Source: Leucothrix pacifica
Lineage (GTDB): Bacteria > Pseudomonadota > Gammaproteobacteria > Thiotrichales > Thiotrichaceae
Length of the DNA: 37,174 nt
Reading direction: 5' to 3'
Assembly (NCBI RefSeq): GCF_003172875.1
Contig: NZ_QGKM01000095.1
Span: 1 to 37,174 of the forward strand
The notes under the pieces are model-generated. The model had not been told where the DNA came from. It searched no databases and worked only from the letters and a program-made list of their open reading frames with translations. Below are positions 7,631 to 16,882 of this stretch, in pieces; within the stretch, counting starts at the first letter, position 1, and each line of letters begins with the position of its first letter. Position numbers and translations under genes: made by a program.

Positions 7631-8890
7631 ATGAATGCTTCAAACATTGCTGTTTTTGTTGATGTTGAAAACCTAACCCACTGGGTCAAGCACAGCGGAC
7701 CGGATGACTTATTCGAGGATCTGAATAAGAAAGGTTCTGTGATTGTGCGCAAAGCCTATGGTAACTGGTCAAATGCAAGTATCAGTTCGCTACAGGTGAG
7801 TCTCGACAAACTTGGCTTCGATTTATCACATAGTTTCCACCCAATCAGCGGAAAGAACTCGGCTGATATTCAATTAACCATCGATGTCGTTGAGTGTGCG
7901 ATACGCATGCCAGAAATCGACTGCTACGTACTGGCTACAGGCGATTCCGACTTCTCTCCACTGTTTCGCAAGTTGCGTAATATGGGTAAGGAAGTCATCG
8001 GCGTTGGCCCCAAATCTCCACTGAGCAAAAGTGTCGCATCCTCTTGCTCACAATATATTTACACCGATACACACACCAGACCTTCACGCGAAACCGGTAG
8101 TGGTTACAACCGAGCTGCAGCACTGGCACGTAATACGCTGCGCAACTTAAACGGCTATGCACAATGCCTGGAACTGAAAAAACGCATGCTGGAATTGGAC
8201 CCCAGCTTTGACGAGAAAAAACATGGCTTTGCCACTTTCCGAAAGTTTTTAGAATACATTCCTGCTATTCATTTGACGCCCATTTCAGGCAGTCGGGAGA
8301 TGATCGCCTATATCGACCGCAAAAAACCGGCATCAACCGGTAGTACAGATGCAGTGACTAAACATAGCGTCGTACCGAATTGTGGCGCAGAAAAACCGGA
8401 ATCTAAACCTGCCTTACTGGAAAACAAGGAAAGTACCAGTGATATGTATCAGCGCTTCTTGCGTTCACGACACTGGCACCCTGTCGCCAAGCATCCCTTA
8501 ATACGTGTCTATCACTCATTAGCAGAGCTGGAACCTCTGAGCCGACACGACATGGAAGATACATTAGTCAAACACCTGAAGGATGAAGTGAGTTGGTCGA
8601 TCATCCGCAATTGTGTGACGATCTTTATGAAATCAGGACTGTTTACCCTCAGCCTGAAAATCGAGGAAGATGCCCCCGAAAGCAAGTTATGGAAGCTGGA
8701 AAAAAGAGATAACTACCTCAGAGATATCGACTTTTCCCTACTTACCCGATTACTCGCCAGTATCGAAGAGAACTGTCAGATCATCGACTGCGACGACATT
8801 CATAGCCTGCTGTATGGACACTACACCGATAATCAGCTGGAACGCATGATCTCGGATGCGAGTACAAAACTGACCACCCCGAGCGGTTAA
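7631..8890 (+). CDS. NYN-domain (LabA/DUF88-type) nuclease with OST-HTH/LOTUS domain
   Basis: Residues 1-145 form a NYN/PIN-like ribonuclease domain: the acidic metal-site residues are visible as Asp11 in FVDVENL, Asp79 in [10 protein letters not shown], and Asp105 and Asp107 in [10 protein letters not shown]. Residues of about 155-225 fit an OST-HTH/LOTUS RNA-binding domain (ARNTLRNL to [14 protein letters not shown]). The C-terminal half (about 270-419), rich in charged residues and Trp, matches nothing I know. The family architecture suggests a sequence- or structure-guided RNA nuclease, but no substrate can be named. AAGGGG lies eight bases before the ATG. It reads towards dbpA, an RNA helicase, 88 bp downstream. 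Confidence 0.85.
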   Translation: MNASNIAVFVDVENLTHWVKHSGPDDLFEDLNKKGSVIVRKAYGNWSNASISSLQVSLDKLGFDLSHSFHPISGKNSADIQLTIDVVECAIRMPEIDCYVLATGDSDFSPLFRKLRNMGKEVIGVGPKSPLSKSVASSCSQYIYTDTHTRPSRETGSGYNRAAALARNTLRNLNGYAQCLELKKRMLELDPSFDEKKHGFATFRKFLEYIPAIHLTPISGSREMIAYIDRKKPASTGSTDAVTKHSVVPNCGAEKPESKPALLENKESTSDMYQRFLRSRHWHPVAKHPLIRVYHSLAELEPLSRHDMEDTLVKHLKDEVSWSIIRNCVTIFMKSGLFTLSLKIEEDAPESKLWKLEKRDNYLRDIDFSLLTRLLASIEENCQIIDCDDIHSLLYGHYTDNQLERMISDASTKLTTPSG

Positions 8891-8933
8891 AACGATAATT
8901 TTAGCCCCTAGCGGTATCTAAACGTTGTAAACT

Positions 8934-8963
8934 AGGTGGCCGGAGCCATTAGGCTCCCCACCT
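8934..8963 (+). promoter_or_regulatory. Leader hairpin just upstream of dbpA
   Basis: AGGTGG-CC-GGAGCC (8934-8947), loop ATTA, then GGCTCC-CCACCT (8952-8963) form a 12-bp stem with a two-base bulge. It ends two bases before the TAGGA ribosome site of dbpA and has no T-run, so it is not a normal terminator. It may control helicase translation or protect the mRNA end; this is inference. Confidence 0.55.
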
Positions 8964-8978
8964 AATAGGAATTACCTC

Positions 8979-10364
8979 GTGAGCCAGACCGCTTTTTCAT
9001 CATTATCGCTGCATCCTGAACTATTGGAGAACTTAAAGTCTCTGAACTATCAGGAGATGACCCCTATTCAAGCGTTGAGTTTGCCGGATATTCTGGCTGG
9101 CAAAGACGTGATAGGACAGGGTAAAACTGGTTCCGGTAAGACCGCAGCGTTTGGTCTGGGGATACTTAACAGCCTTGAAGTAAAACGTTTCCGCATACAG
9201 GCACTGGTAATGTGCCCTACCCGGGAATTAGCCGATCAGGTCGCCAAAGAAATCCGCTCACTCGGTCGGGCAATTCACAATATCAAAGTGCTCACATTAT
9301 GCGGTGGAATGCCGTTCGGCCCGCAAGCAGGCTCGCTGGAACATGGCGCGCACATTATTATCGGTACACCCGGACGAATTGATGATCACCTGCGTCGTGG
9401 TACGCTGGCCTTAGATCATGTTCATACGCTGGTGTTAGACGAAGCGGATCGTATGCTGGAAATGGGCTTTCAGGATACCATCGACGCCATTATCGAAAAG
9501 ACACCGCGTCAACGCCAGACGCTATTATTCAGCGCCACGTTCCCCAAGCAAATCAAGCGGATTGCCAATGCGATTATGGTTGATCCGGTGTTGGTAAAAG
9601 CACCGGCATTACACGATAACAGTGTGATTACGCAGCACTTCTACACCATTACTGAGCCGTACCGCCTCACCGCACTACGCCTGATACTACAACATTTTCG
9701 TCCAGAGTCAGCCGTGGTGTTTTGTAACACTAAACGGGAAACTCAGGATGTTGCAGATGCCCTAATGCAAAACGGCTTTAGTGCGCTGGCACTGCATGGT
9801 GACCTTGAACAGCGTGACAGAGACAAGACACTGGTACGATTTGCCAATAAAAGCGTCTCTATTTTGGTTGCAACCGACGTGGCCGCACGTGGATTGGATA
9901 TTGACGGCATCGACATGGTGATTAACTACCATATCGCTCACGACCCTGAAGTCCACTTGCATCGCATCGGTAGAACAGGGCGTGCAGGCAGTAAAGGCAT
10001 CGCCTGCTCACTTTACGCAGAATCAGAAGCACACCGTGTTGCTCTGCTGGACGGCGATATTGACCCTATCAATGATACGGAAGAACTCCCGCCTGTCAGC
10101 TTGCTGGATCAATCCCCTGTGCAACCTGTCATGAGTACCATTCTGATTGATGGTGGTAAAAAGCAAAAAATTCGTCCGGGTGATGTTCTGGGCGCATTGA
10201 CCGGTGAAAAAGGAATCGCTGGTAATCAAGTGGGTAAGATTCATATTTTTGATAACTGGGCTTATGTTGCCGTGAATAATGACGCTATCCGGCCAGCACT
10301 AAGAAAGTTGAGTGCAGGAAAATTAAAAGGACGTACCTTTCGTGCCAGACAAGTACGAAACTAA
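8979..10364 (+). CDS. dbpA: ATP-dependent RNA helicase DbpA
   Basis: This DEAD-box helicase carries all core motifs: Q motif (YQEMTPIQA), motif I (GKTGSGKT), Ia (PTRELADQ), motif II DEAD in LVLDEADRML, motif III SAT, motif V (ATDVAARGLD) and motif VI (HRIGRTGRAG). After the helicase core a C-terminal domain of about 75 residues (STILIDGGKKQKIRPGDVL to the end) is the DbpA RNA-binding domain that recognises 23S rRNA hairpin 92 and targets the enzyme to 50S subunit assembly. At 461 residues it has the normal length. The start is GTG, with TAGGA upstream; N-terminal SQTAFSSL supports it. The next gene begins 15 bp downstream and is probably co-transcribed. Confidence 0.95.
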   Translation: MSQTAFSSLSLHPELLENLKSLNYQEMTPIQALSLPDILAGKDVIGQGKTGSGKTAAFGLGILNSLEVKRFRIQALVMCPTRELADQVAKEIRSLGRAIHNIKVLTLCGGMPFGPQAGSLEHGAHIIIGTPGRIDDHLRRGTLALDHVHTLVLDEADRMLEMGFQDTIDAIIEKTPRQRQTLLFSATFPKQIKRIANAIMVDPVLVKAPALHDNSVITQHFYTITEPYRLTALRLILQHFRPESAVVFCNTKRETQDVADALMQNGFSALALHGDLEQRDRDKTLVRFANKSVSILVATDVAARGLDIDGIDMVINYHIAHDPEVHLHRIGRTGRAGSKGIACSLYAESEAHRVALLDGDIDPINDTEELPPVSLLDQSPVQPVMSTILIDGGKKQKIRPGDVLGALTGEKGIAGNQVGKIHIFDNWAYVAVNNDAIRPALRKLSAGKLKGRTFRARQVRN

Positions 10365-10379
10365 GATCCGGGGAACTGT

Positions 10380-11318
10380 ATGTTTGTCTACGTTTTAAAA
10401 ATCTGCGGATTACCGCGTGATGGTGATGCGCTAAAGCTATTCGAAACCACGCTTGGAACGCCACCACGCGACACCAATAACCCTTTGCAAATTGGCGATG
10501 AGATTACCGTAGCCAATCCACATCGCAACGGTGAATTATTTTTTGAAGACGAGTTAAAGGCACTGGGTCAGTCTTTCACGGCTTTATCGCGAGCCGGAAT
10601 ACAGTTTGAGGTATTGCGCAAACGCTATAACGGCGAATATAAACTCGTCGCTGACTACACCGCTTTCCTCAAAGCCGGTCGAAAAGAGTGGCGCGATGAA
10701 AAACTAAGAGTGGATGCGGCAAGTGAATCGTTAGAATCATTTCTCTGTCAGGAAGCCAGCTCAGAGGATATGGAAGTACTGCGCCCGCTGTTTCCGGCTG
10801 ATGTGAATAAACTGCTGCGAGACACCGAAACAGGTGTGATGAAAGGCTCTGAAATGCTTCAGACCGTTTTCCCTTCGATCAAGGGAGCAGACGCCCGACG
10901 CATCTTTTATCAAATGCAGCTGCTGTTTGAGCGTCGCTCAGGCAAGTGGAAAAACCGCCTCGGCTGCGCCTGGGTATCCATCTACTTCATTATGGCAGTA
11001 TTGATTGGCTTCGCCATCTACGACTGGCTGACGGAAACCATCGACCTGCACGGATTAATCGCCGCACCACTGGCCTTTGTATTAGGATTGGTTCCGTTTC
11101 TCAGCTCTATACTGGCCTACATCTCTGCAACATCGTTGTGGGAGTGGAATGGCATCGGCGCCTTCGTAGTCTTTTTCTGGTACTACTTCCCCATCGTTAT
11201 TCTGATTGTGATGTTGCTGGCCGCTGCTTTTCGCGGTGACGCAAAACGGACCTGGGAAGGGTTTATGGGCAAAAATAAACTTGAAGATGGCAAAGGGCCT
11301 GACAAAGACGACGATTAG
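10380..11318 (+). CDS. Membrane protein of unknown function
   Basis: I do not recognise this 312-residue protein. The first 190 residues are soluble, mixed and highly charged, without a signal peptide. Three hydrophobic segments follow: about 198-216 (WVSIYFIMAVLIGFAIY), 228-250 (IAAPLAFVLGLVPFLSSIL) and 262-286 (AFVVFFWYYFPIVILIVML). The last 25 residues are charged and end in DKDDD. The soluble N-terminal part is therefore likely cytoplasmic. GGGGAA precedes the ATG. It sits between dbpA (15 bp) and the DUF2164 gene (26 bp) and probably belongs to the same transcript. Confidence 0.75.
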   Translation: MFVYVLKICGLPRDGDALKLFETTLGTPPRDTNNPLQIGDEITVANPHRNGELFFEDELKALGQSFTALSRAGIQFEVLRKRYNGEYKLVADYTAFLKAGRKEWRDEKLRVDAASESLESFLCQEASSEDMEVLRPLFPADVNKLLRDTETGVMKGSEMLQTVFPSIKGADARRIFYQMQLLFERRSGKWKNRLGCAWVSIYFIMAVLIGFAIYDWLTETIDLHGLIAAPLAFVLGLVPFLSSILAYISATSLWEWNGIGAFVVFFWYYFPIVILIVMLLAAAFRGDAKRTWEGFMGKNKLEDGKGPDKDDD

Positions 11319-11344
11319 TCCTCAATGCTTAAGGGAGCAATTAC

Positions 11345-11599
11345 ATGGCAGATATCGAATTTTCAGCTGAAGAAAAATCAGTCATTGTTGATAAAATCCA
11401 ACGCTACTTCGATGAAGAGTTAGGGCAGGAAATCGGTGGCTTTGACGCTGAGTTTCTGTTGGATTTTTTCTCCCACGAGGTCGGTGCCTATTACTATAAT
11501 CAAGGCCTGAACGACGCCAAAGGCTTGATCGAAGAGCGTCTCACCAGCCTGACAGACGCCATCTACGAAATAGAAAAACCGACCACTTTTGCGCGCTAA
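11345..11599 (+). CDS. DUF2164 family protein
   Basis: The 84-residue protein matches the small DUF2164 family: it begins IEFSAEEKSVIVDKIQRYFDEE, continues with GGFDAEFLLDFFSHEVGAYYYNQGL and ends with a helix containing TDAIYEIEKPT. No signal peptide or membrane segment is present and the function of the family is unknown. AAGGGAG lies a few bases before the ATG. Its stop is followed nine bases later by the lrgA-like gene, so it probably shares a transcript with it. Confidence 0.8.
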   Translation: MADIEFSAEEKSVIVDKIQRYFDEELGQEIGGFDAEFLLDFFSHEVGAYYYNQGLNDAKGLIEERLTSLTDAIYEIEKPTTFAR

Positions 11600-11608
11600 A
11601 CCAAACCA

Positions 11609-11980
11609 ATGAGTTTTTTAAACGGCCTGACGATCCTGCTGATTTATCAATTGGTTGGGGAGGTCACTGTGTTATACCTTGAGCTCGCAGTCCCCGGCCC
11701 TGTGATGGGAATGATTCTGTTGTTCGTAACCTTATTAATTCGTCACAAAACACCTGAGTCACTCGATACAGCCGCCAGCACACTCCTCAGTCACTTATCA
11801 CTCCTGTTCATACCGGCAGGCGTTGGAATGATGGTGCACTTCGAGCGCATCGGGAATGAATGGCTACCGATCAGCATTGCTATTATCCTCAGCGCTGTCA
11901 TTACCTTTGTGGCGACGGCTTTAATTATGTTGGGTTGTAACCGTTTGCTCGGCAAATCAGGTGGTCACGATGCCCACTGA
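11609..11980 (+). CDS. CidA/LrgA family holin-like membrane protein
   Basis: This 123-residue protein is of the CidA/LrgA (YohJ) type, with four hydrophobic segments and the family segment AVPGPVMGMILLF near residue 30. In Gram-positive bacteria LrgA/CidA proteins affect murein hydrolase export, cell death and pyruvate transport; the gammaproteobacterial members are poorly studied. There is no clear ribosome site and only nine bases separate it from the DUF2164 gene, so it may rely on translational coupling. The lrgB-like partner overlaps its 3' end. Confidence 0.9.
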   Translation: MSFLNGLTILLIYQLVGEVTVLYLELAVPGPVMGMILLFVTLLIRHKTPESLDTAASTLLSHLSLLFIPAGVGMMVHFERIGNEWLPISIAIILSAVITFVATALIMLGCNRLLGKSGGHDAH

Positions 11981-12701
11981 AACCAGTGATCTATCAACAA
12001 TTTGGGTCTACCTAGCGGCCTCACCCCTAGTCGGATTGACCATCACAATGGTAGCCTACAGCCTCGCGTATCGTTTATATGTGTGGGCGAATCACTCTCC
12101 GTTACTTAACCCGGTCGCCACTTCCGTAATCACCCTGATTGCTTTTTTAATGCTGACCGATACCAGCTATGAAGCTTATTTTGAAGGCGGTCAGTTCGTA
12201 CACTTCCTGTTAGGACCTGCTACCGTCGCACTGGCAATTCCCCTATACCAACAGTTTTCTAAACTGAAAAAAGTCTGGCTGCCCGTCACTATTGCCATAC
12301 TCAGTGGCGTGACGATCGGCGCATTAAGCTCGGTTTACATTGCGCGCTTATTCGGCGCCAGCTTGCAGACACAACTATCACTGGCACCCAAATCAGTAAC
12401 CGCTCCGGTCGCCATGGGGATTTCAGAAAAAATTGGCGGCCTCCCTTCCCTCACTGCCGTTCTGGTGGTTATTACAGGCATTTTAGGGGCAACTTTTGGC
12501 ACCAAAATTCTGGCGCTACTGGGCATAAACGATGACAGCATTAAAGGCATTGCCATGGGAGTCACTGCACATGGTATAGGAACAGCGCGCGCCTTTCATG
12601 TCAGCGCAGAAATGGGCGCATTTTCAGGCTTAGCAATGGCCTTGTCTGCCTTTACAACCGCAGTGATATTGCCTTGGTTGATTACTGTTTTGGGCTTGTA
12701 A
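11970..12701 (+). CDS. LrgB/CidB family membrane protein
   Basis: The product is the LrgB/CidB (YohK) partner of the upstream LrgA-like protein, an integral membrane protein of about 243 residues with seven or so hydrophobic segments. Family marks are the SLAPKSVTAPVAMGISEKIGG stretch in the middle and GVTAHGIGTARAF near the end. The ATG at 11970 has AGGTGG six bases before it and is preferred to the GTG at 11961. It overlaps the end of the lrgA-like gene by 11 bases, the usual coupled arrangement. Confidence 0.93.
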   Translation: MPTETSDLSTIWVYLAASPLVGLTITMVAYSLAYRLYVWANHSPLLNPVATSVITLIAFLMLTDTSYEAYFEGGQFVHFLLGPATVALAIPLYQQFSKLKKVWLPVTIAILSGVTIGALSSVYIARLFGASLQTQLSLAPKSVTAPVAMGISEKIGGLPSLTAVLVVITGILGATFGTKILALLGINDDSIKGIAMGVTAHGIGTARAFHVSAEMGAFSGLAMALSAFTTAVILPWLITVLGL

Positions 12702-12780
12702 TTCCCAGACTTAACAATTAGATTAAAAGTGTACCAAAGCACTCCCTAAACCAATAAAACCACTTAAATAAGGGCTAAGC

Positions 12781-14379
12781 ATGAGTCACTCAAAATCCAC
12801 AGACAACACCCTGCAGTTTGTTCTGGATGGCCAGATTATTAGCCTGAACAATATCGGCCCGACCACCACCGCACTCAACTACCTGCGGGAAACCCTGCGA
12901 CGTACCGGCAGTAAAGAAGGCTGTGCTGAGGGCGACTGCGGCGCTTGTACTGTGGTCATCGGCGAATTGCATAATGGACGCATCCGGCTGCGCGCGGTGA
13001 ATGCCTGTATTCAGTTTTTAGCCACCCTTCACGGTAAAGCTCTTTTCACTATAGAATCCCTGAAACAGGCCTCTCCTAACAAGCATTTACATCCTGCCCA
13101 GCAAGCGATGATTAATACACACGGCTCTCAATGTGGCTTCTGCACACCCGGTTTTGTGATGTCGTTATTTGCATTGTATAAAGGCAATACCTCGCCAAGT
13201 CGTAAAGAAATTCACGATCATCTGAGTGGTAATTTATGTCGCTGCACCGGCTACAAGCCGATCGTTCAGGCAGCTCAAGACATGTATCAACTAAATGCTA
13301 ACGATGCCTGGTTTACCTTGCCAGGTGTGTGCGATGACATTAGTGAACAAGAACAGCAGCTGATTGAACAATTACAATCGATAACCCCGAGCAAGTCACT
13401 ACAACTGCAGTCAATCTCACCGATTGATGGACAGATTAAAACCTACTCAGCACCCAATACGACCGAGCAACTTGCTGATTTATCGCTGGAAAATCCGGAG
13501 GCCACTTTACTAGCCGGCGGCACAGATGTCGGGCTGTGGGTGACCAAACAACATCGCATTCTGAATCATGTGATTTACCTTGGAAGTATCAGCGAACTAC
13601 AGCAGATCAAAGAAACAGCAGATGGCCTGACGATAGGTGCAGGTGTGACATTGACTGATGCATTTAAAAGACTTAACCAGCATTACCCAACACTTAGCGA
13701 ATTATGGCGACGATTCAGCTCAGTTCAGGTGCGTAATGCCGGCACGTTAGGGGGCAATATTGCCAATGGCTCCCCCATCGGTGACTCGATGCCGGTATTA
13801 ATTACATTAGGCACTCACCTGTCCTTGCGCAAAGGCAAGCAGCGCAGAGACATAGCATTGGACAAGTTCTATCTGGATTATCAAAAGAAGGACTTGGCCA
13901 AGGGTGAGTTTGTTGAGCTGATACACATTCCAAAGCCAACTGAAAACCAACAGGTGCGCTCTTATAAACTATCCAAACGTTTTGATCAGGACATCTCAGC
14001 AGTGTGCGCGGCCTTTAGCCTGAAGCTATCTGCTGACAAGGTTGCGGATATAAATATTGCCTACGGTGGAATGGCTGCAACTCCTAAACAAGCGCATCAC
14101 ACGATGACTGCGCTGCAAGGCGAGGTTTGGAATGAAGCAACGGTTCGTAAAGCCATGCAACTGATGCAGCAGGACTATCAACCTCTGAGTGATATGCGCG
14201 CCAGTGCGGAATATCGCCTGATGACAGCGGAGAATTTGTTGTATCGCTTTTATCTGGATACGCAGCAATCGGTTGAGGATGATGCTAACAACAGCATTTC
14301 GGGCGATGCGACGGGCAATGCAACGAGGAATAAAACCGCGCTGAATGTCTTTGATTACATTCAGGAGGCACGCTCATGA
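12781..14379 (+). CDS. xdhA: Xanthine dehydrogenase, small (FeS/FAD) subunit
   Basis: XdhA passes electrons from the molybdenum centre to FAD and NAD when hypoxanthine and xanthine are oxidised to urate. Residues of about 1-175 hold two [2Fe-2S] domains with the cysteine motifs CAEGDCGAC and, in the second domain, CGFCTPGF and LCRCTGYKPI. Residues of about 215-500 are the FAD domain, with LLAGGTDVGLWV and VRNAGTLGGNIANGSPIGD. The length of 532 residues is slightly above the usual 480-500, due to a tail rich in Asn, Thr and Ala just before the stop. It overlaps xdhB by four bases (ATGA). The product urate feeds the pathway of hiuH and puuE, 10 kb to the left. Confidence 0.96.
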   Translation: MSHSKSTDNTLQFVLDGQIISLNNIGPTTTALNYLRETLRRTGSKEGCAEGDCGACTVVIGELHNGRIRLRAVNACIQFLATLHGKALFTIESLKQASPNKHLHPAQQAMINTHGSQCGFCTPGFVMSLFALYKGNTSPSRKEIHDHLSGNLCRCTGYKPIVQAAQDMYQLNANDAWFTLPGVCDDISEQEQQLIEQLQSITPSKSLQLQSISPIDGQIKTYSAPNTTEQLADLSLENPEATLLAGGTDVGLWVTKQHRILNHVIYLGSISELQQIKETADGLTIGAGVTLTDAFKRLNQHYPTLSELWRRFSSVQVRNAGTLGGNIANGSPIGDSMPVLITLGTHLSLRKGKQRRDIALDKFYLDYQKKDLAKGEFVELIHIPKPTENQQVRSYKLSKRFDQDISAVCAAFSLKLSADKVADINIAYGGMAATPKQAHHTMTALQGEVWNEATVRKAMQLMQQDYQPLSDMRASAEYRLMTAENLLYRFYLDTQQSVEDDANNSISGDATGNATRNKTALNVFDYIQEARS

Positions 14380-16808
14380 GTTCCCAGACTGAACAAACAA
14401 AGCACGTAACTAGCCCAACATCGGCATCGGCATCGGCATCGGCATCGGCATCGGCATCGGCATCGGCATCGGCAAGTATCGATAAAAGCGCACCTGCACC
14501 AAAGGGAATTTCAACGCCTCATGAATCCGCAACCCTTCACGTCGCTGGTGAAGCCACCTATATCGACGACATTCCGGAACTAGCCGGTACGCTATATGCC
14601 GCACTAGGCTTAAGTGAGCGCGCCCATGCTGATATCAGCAATATCGATTTAAGCGAGGTCGAGGCTTTTCCGGGCGTAGTTGCGGTGATTCAGGCAGCGG
14701 ATATCCCCGGCGATAATCAATGCGGCCCCATTATAAAAGACGACCCGATTCTGGCTGATGGTACCGTGCAGTATGTGGGTCAGCCGATCTTTATCGTGGT
14801 CGCTGACAGCATTGATATCGCACGCAAAGCCAGTCGCAAAGCGAACATTGATTATCAGGATTTAACCGCAAATATCACCACAGCTGACGCCCGAGCTGCG
14901 GATGAAAAAGTCATCCCTCCCATGCATCTCAGCCGAGGTGAAGCAGCACAAGCACTGGAAAACGCCCCTCACCGCTTAAGCGCCTCGTTTAGCGTTGGCG
15001 GGCAAGACCACTTCTATCTTGAAGGCCAAATAAGCTACGCACTGCCCACCGAAGACGGCGGCATCTATTTGCACTGCTCGACCCAACATCCCACCGAAAT
15101 GCAGCACCTTGTCTCACATGCATTGAACATTCCGGACAATCAGGTCACGGTAGAAATACGCCGCATGGGCGGTGGCTTTGGTGGTAAAGAATCACAGTCC
15201 GCCTTGTTTGCCTGCGCTGCCTCGATAGCTGCGCATAAGTTGAATCGTCCGGTAAAACTACGCCTCGACCGCGACGATGACATGATGATTACCGGTAAGC
15301 GCCACGGTTTTGATTATCACTATGAGGTCGGTTTTGATGATTACGGCAAGTTGCTGGCATTCAAATTAGACATGACACTACAAGCCGGATTCTCCGCGGA
15401 CTTAAGTGGCCCGGTGGCTGCCCGCGCCATTACCCACTCGGATAATGCTTACTATCTGGAACATACCGATATTGCAGCCTACTGCGCGCGCACCAATACC
15501 CAATCCAATACCGCATTTCGTGGCTTTGGTGGCCCGCAAGGCATCATCGCCATAGAACACGCCATTGACAGTGTCGCGCGTCAATTGGGGCGCGAACCCG
15601 CAGACATCCGCGCGGCTAATTTCTACGGCACACCGGACTCCGACCCAACCATTCGCACCACGCCTTATGGTCAGGTGATTGTCGATAATGTCATGCCGAG
15701 CTTATTTGACGACATACTCAAGTCCTCTGACTATGCGGCGCGTCGTGCGGCTATCCGTGAATTTAACCAATCCAGTCCGGTGCTAAAACGCGGCATCGCG
15801 GCAACGCCGGTCAAATTCGGCATCTCGTTTAATGTCCCGCACTTCAACCAAGCCGGCGCTTTGGTACACATCTATACCGACGGCTCGGTGCTGGTCAATC
15901 ACGGCGGCACAGAAATGGGACAGGGCCTGCACAGCAAAATTGAGCGCGCGGTCGCTGATGAACTCGGCATCCACATCAAACACGTTCGCAGCACCGCAAC
16001 CAACACCAGCAAAGTCCCGAACACCTCCGCGACAGCAGCATCCAGCGGCACCGACCTCAACGGCAAAGCGGCTCAGGATGCAGCGCGCCAGATTCGCCAA
16101 AAAATCACCGCGTTTTTAGCCGAGCGTGATGGCGTAACGGTAGACAGCATCCATTTTGCTGATGATACGGTCACCTCAAGCGAAGCGAACTACCGCTTCC
16201 CTGATATTATTCGCCAAGCCTATGAAGCACGCGTGCAACTCTGGTCTGACGGCTTTTACTCCACACCAAAAATACATTGGGATGCCAGCACACTCACCGG
16301 CAGCCCGTTTTATTATTTTGCCTATGGCGCAGCCGTCTCCGAAGTCATTATCGACACATTAACCGGCGAGATGAAGCTATTACAAGCGGATATCCTGCAT
16401 GATGTCGGCAACTCTATAAATCCTGCAATAGACCGCGGGCAGATTGAAGGCGCTTATATTCAGGGTGTCGGCTGGCTGACTAGTGAAGAGCTGTGTTGGA
16501 ATGAACAAGGTAAACTGACTACTCACGCACCATCAACGTATAAAATTCCGGCAGTGAATGATTATCCGACAAAGTTTCACGTGGAACTCTTCAATAACCA
16601 GAATGTTGAAGACAGTATACGGCGCTCAAAAGCGGTTGGTGAGCCGCCACTGGTACTGGGTATGTCGGCGTTTTTTGCGATCAGGGATGCGATTGGGAAT
16701 GCAGGTAGTGATGCTGCTGACAAGACGGAAGGATTGGCTCGTCAGCCGGAGTTAAATGCACCGGCTACGCCTGAGAATATCTTAAGAGCAGTTTGGGAAT
16801 TTACCTAA
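14376..16808 (+). CDS. xdhB: Xanthine dehydrogenase, large (molybdopterin) subunit
   Basis: XdhB binds the molybdenum cofactor and hydroxylates the purine. It shows the MGGGFGGKES motif, the arginine-bearing NTAFRGFGGPQG segment, GGTEMGQGLHSK and the VGEPPLVLG motif with the catalytic glutamate. At 810 residues it is somewhat longer than the roughly 780 usual for the family; much of the excess is at the N-terminus, where a run of nine Ser-Ala pairs is coded by a tandem hexanucleotide repeat (14421-14474) before the conserved domain begins at HESATLHVAGEA. AGGAGG precedes the ATG. No xdhC (cofactor insertion chaperone) follows; the next genes belong to the accessory island. Confidence 0.96.
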   Translation: MSSQTEQTKHVTSPTSASASASASASASASASASIDKSAPAPKGISTPHESATLHVAGEATYIDDIPELAGTLYAALGLSERAHADISNIDLSEVEAFPGVVAVIQAADIPGDNQCGPIIKDDPILADGTVQYVGQPIFIVVADSIDIARKASRKANIDYQDLTANITTADARAADEKVIPPMHLSRGEAAQALENAPHRLSASFSVGGQDHFYLEGQISYALPTEDGGIYLHCSTQHPTEMQHLVSHALNIPDNQVTVEIRRMGGGFGGKESQSALFACAASIAAHKLNRPVKLRLDRDDDMMITGKRHGFDYHYEVGFDDYGKLLAFKLDMTLQAGFSADLSGPVAARAITHSDNAYYLEHTDIAAYCARTNTQSNTAFRGFGGPQGIIAIEHAIDSVARQLGREPADIRAANFYGTPDSDPTIRTTPYGQVIVDNVMPSLFDDILKSSDYAARRAAIREFNQSSPVLKRGIAATPVKFGISFNVPHFNQAGALVHIYTDGSVLVNHGGTEMGQGLHSKIERAVADELGIHIKHVRSTATNTSKVPNTSATAASSGTDLNGKAAQDAARQIRQKITAFLAERDGVTVDSIHFADDTVTSSEANYRFPDIIRQAYEARVQLWSDGFYSTPKIHWDASTLTGSPFYYFAYGAAVSEVIIDTLTGEMKLLQADILHDVGNSINPAIDRGQIEGAYIQGVGWLTSEELCWNEQGKLTTHAPSTYKIPAVNDYPTKFHVELFNNQNVEDSIRRSKAVGEPPLVLGMSAFFAIRDAIGNAGSDAADKTEGLARQPELNAPATPENILRAVWEFT
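14421..14474 (+). repeat. Hexanucleotide tandem repeat (TCGGCA)9 in xdhB
   Basis: Nine uninterrupted copies of TCGGCA lie in frame near the 5' end of xdhB and code a Ser-Ala repeat. Because the unit is six bases, gain or loss of copies keeps the frame and changes only the length of the N-terminal linker. All copies are identical, which indicates recent slippage-type expansion. Confidence 0.97.
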
Positions 16809-16882
16809 TCGACATTTTTTGAAATTTATTTTGAAAAATATTGAATTTATTCTTCAGGTGGCGAAATCATTTTACTAATTTC

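Noticed and set aside
7531-7752. Minus-strand open frame across the NYN leader and gene start
   Set aside because: It is antisense to the NYN active-site region and has no similarity; the plus strand has the clear gene.
8934-8963. Hairpin read as terminator of the NYN gene
   Set aside because: No T-run follows; the dbpA ribosome site comes instead. Kept as a leader structure.
10946-11239. Second plus-strand frame inside the membrane protein gene
   Set aside because: It is out of frame with the membrane protein, rich in Arg and His as shadow frames are, and lacks a ribosome site.
14410-14604. Minus-strand open frame with a Met-Pro repeat opposite the start of xdhB
   Set aside because: It is only the complement of the TCGGCA repeat; no ribosome site or family match supports it, and xdhB on the plus strand is certain.
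15783-16100. Minus-strand frame of 105 residues in xdhB
   Set aside because: It is antisense to the molybdopterin domain and shows only shadow-frame composition (Ala, Gly, Cys, Arg).
16809-16882. Short A/T-rich repeats after xdhB as possible att site or terminator
   Set aside because: The GAA-TTTATT-like repeats are imperfect and simple in composition, no counterpart was found near cca, and no GC stem is present.
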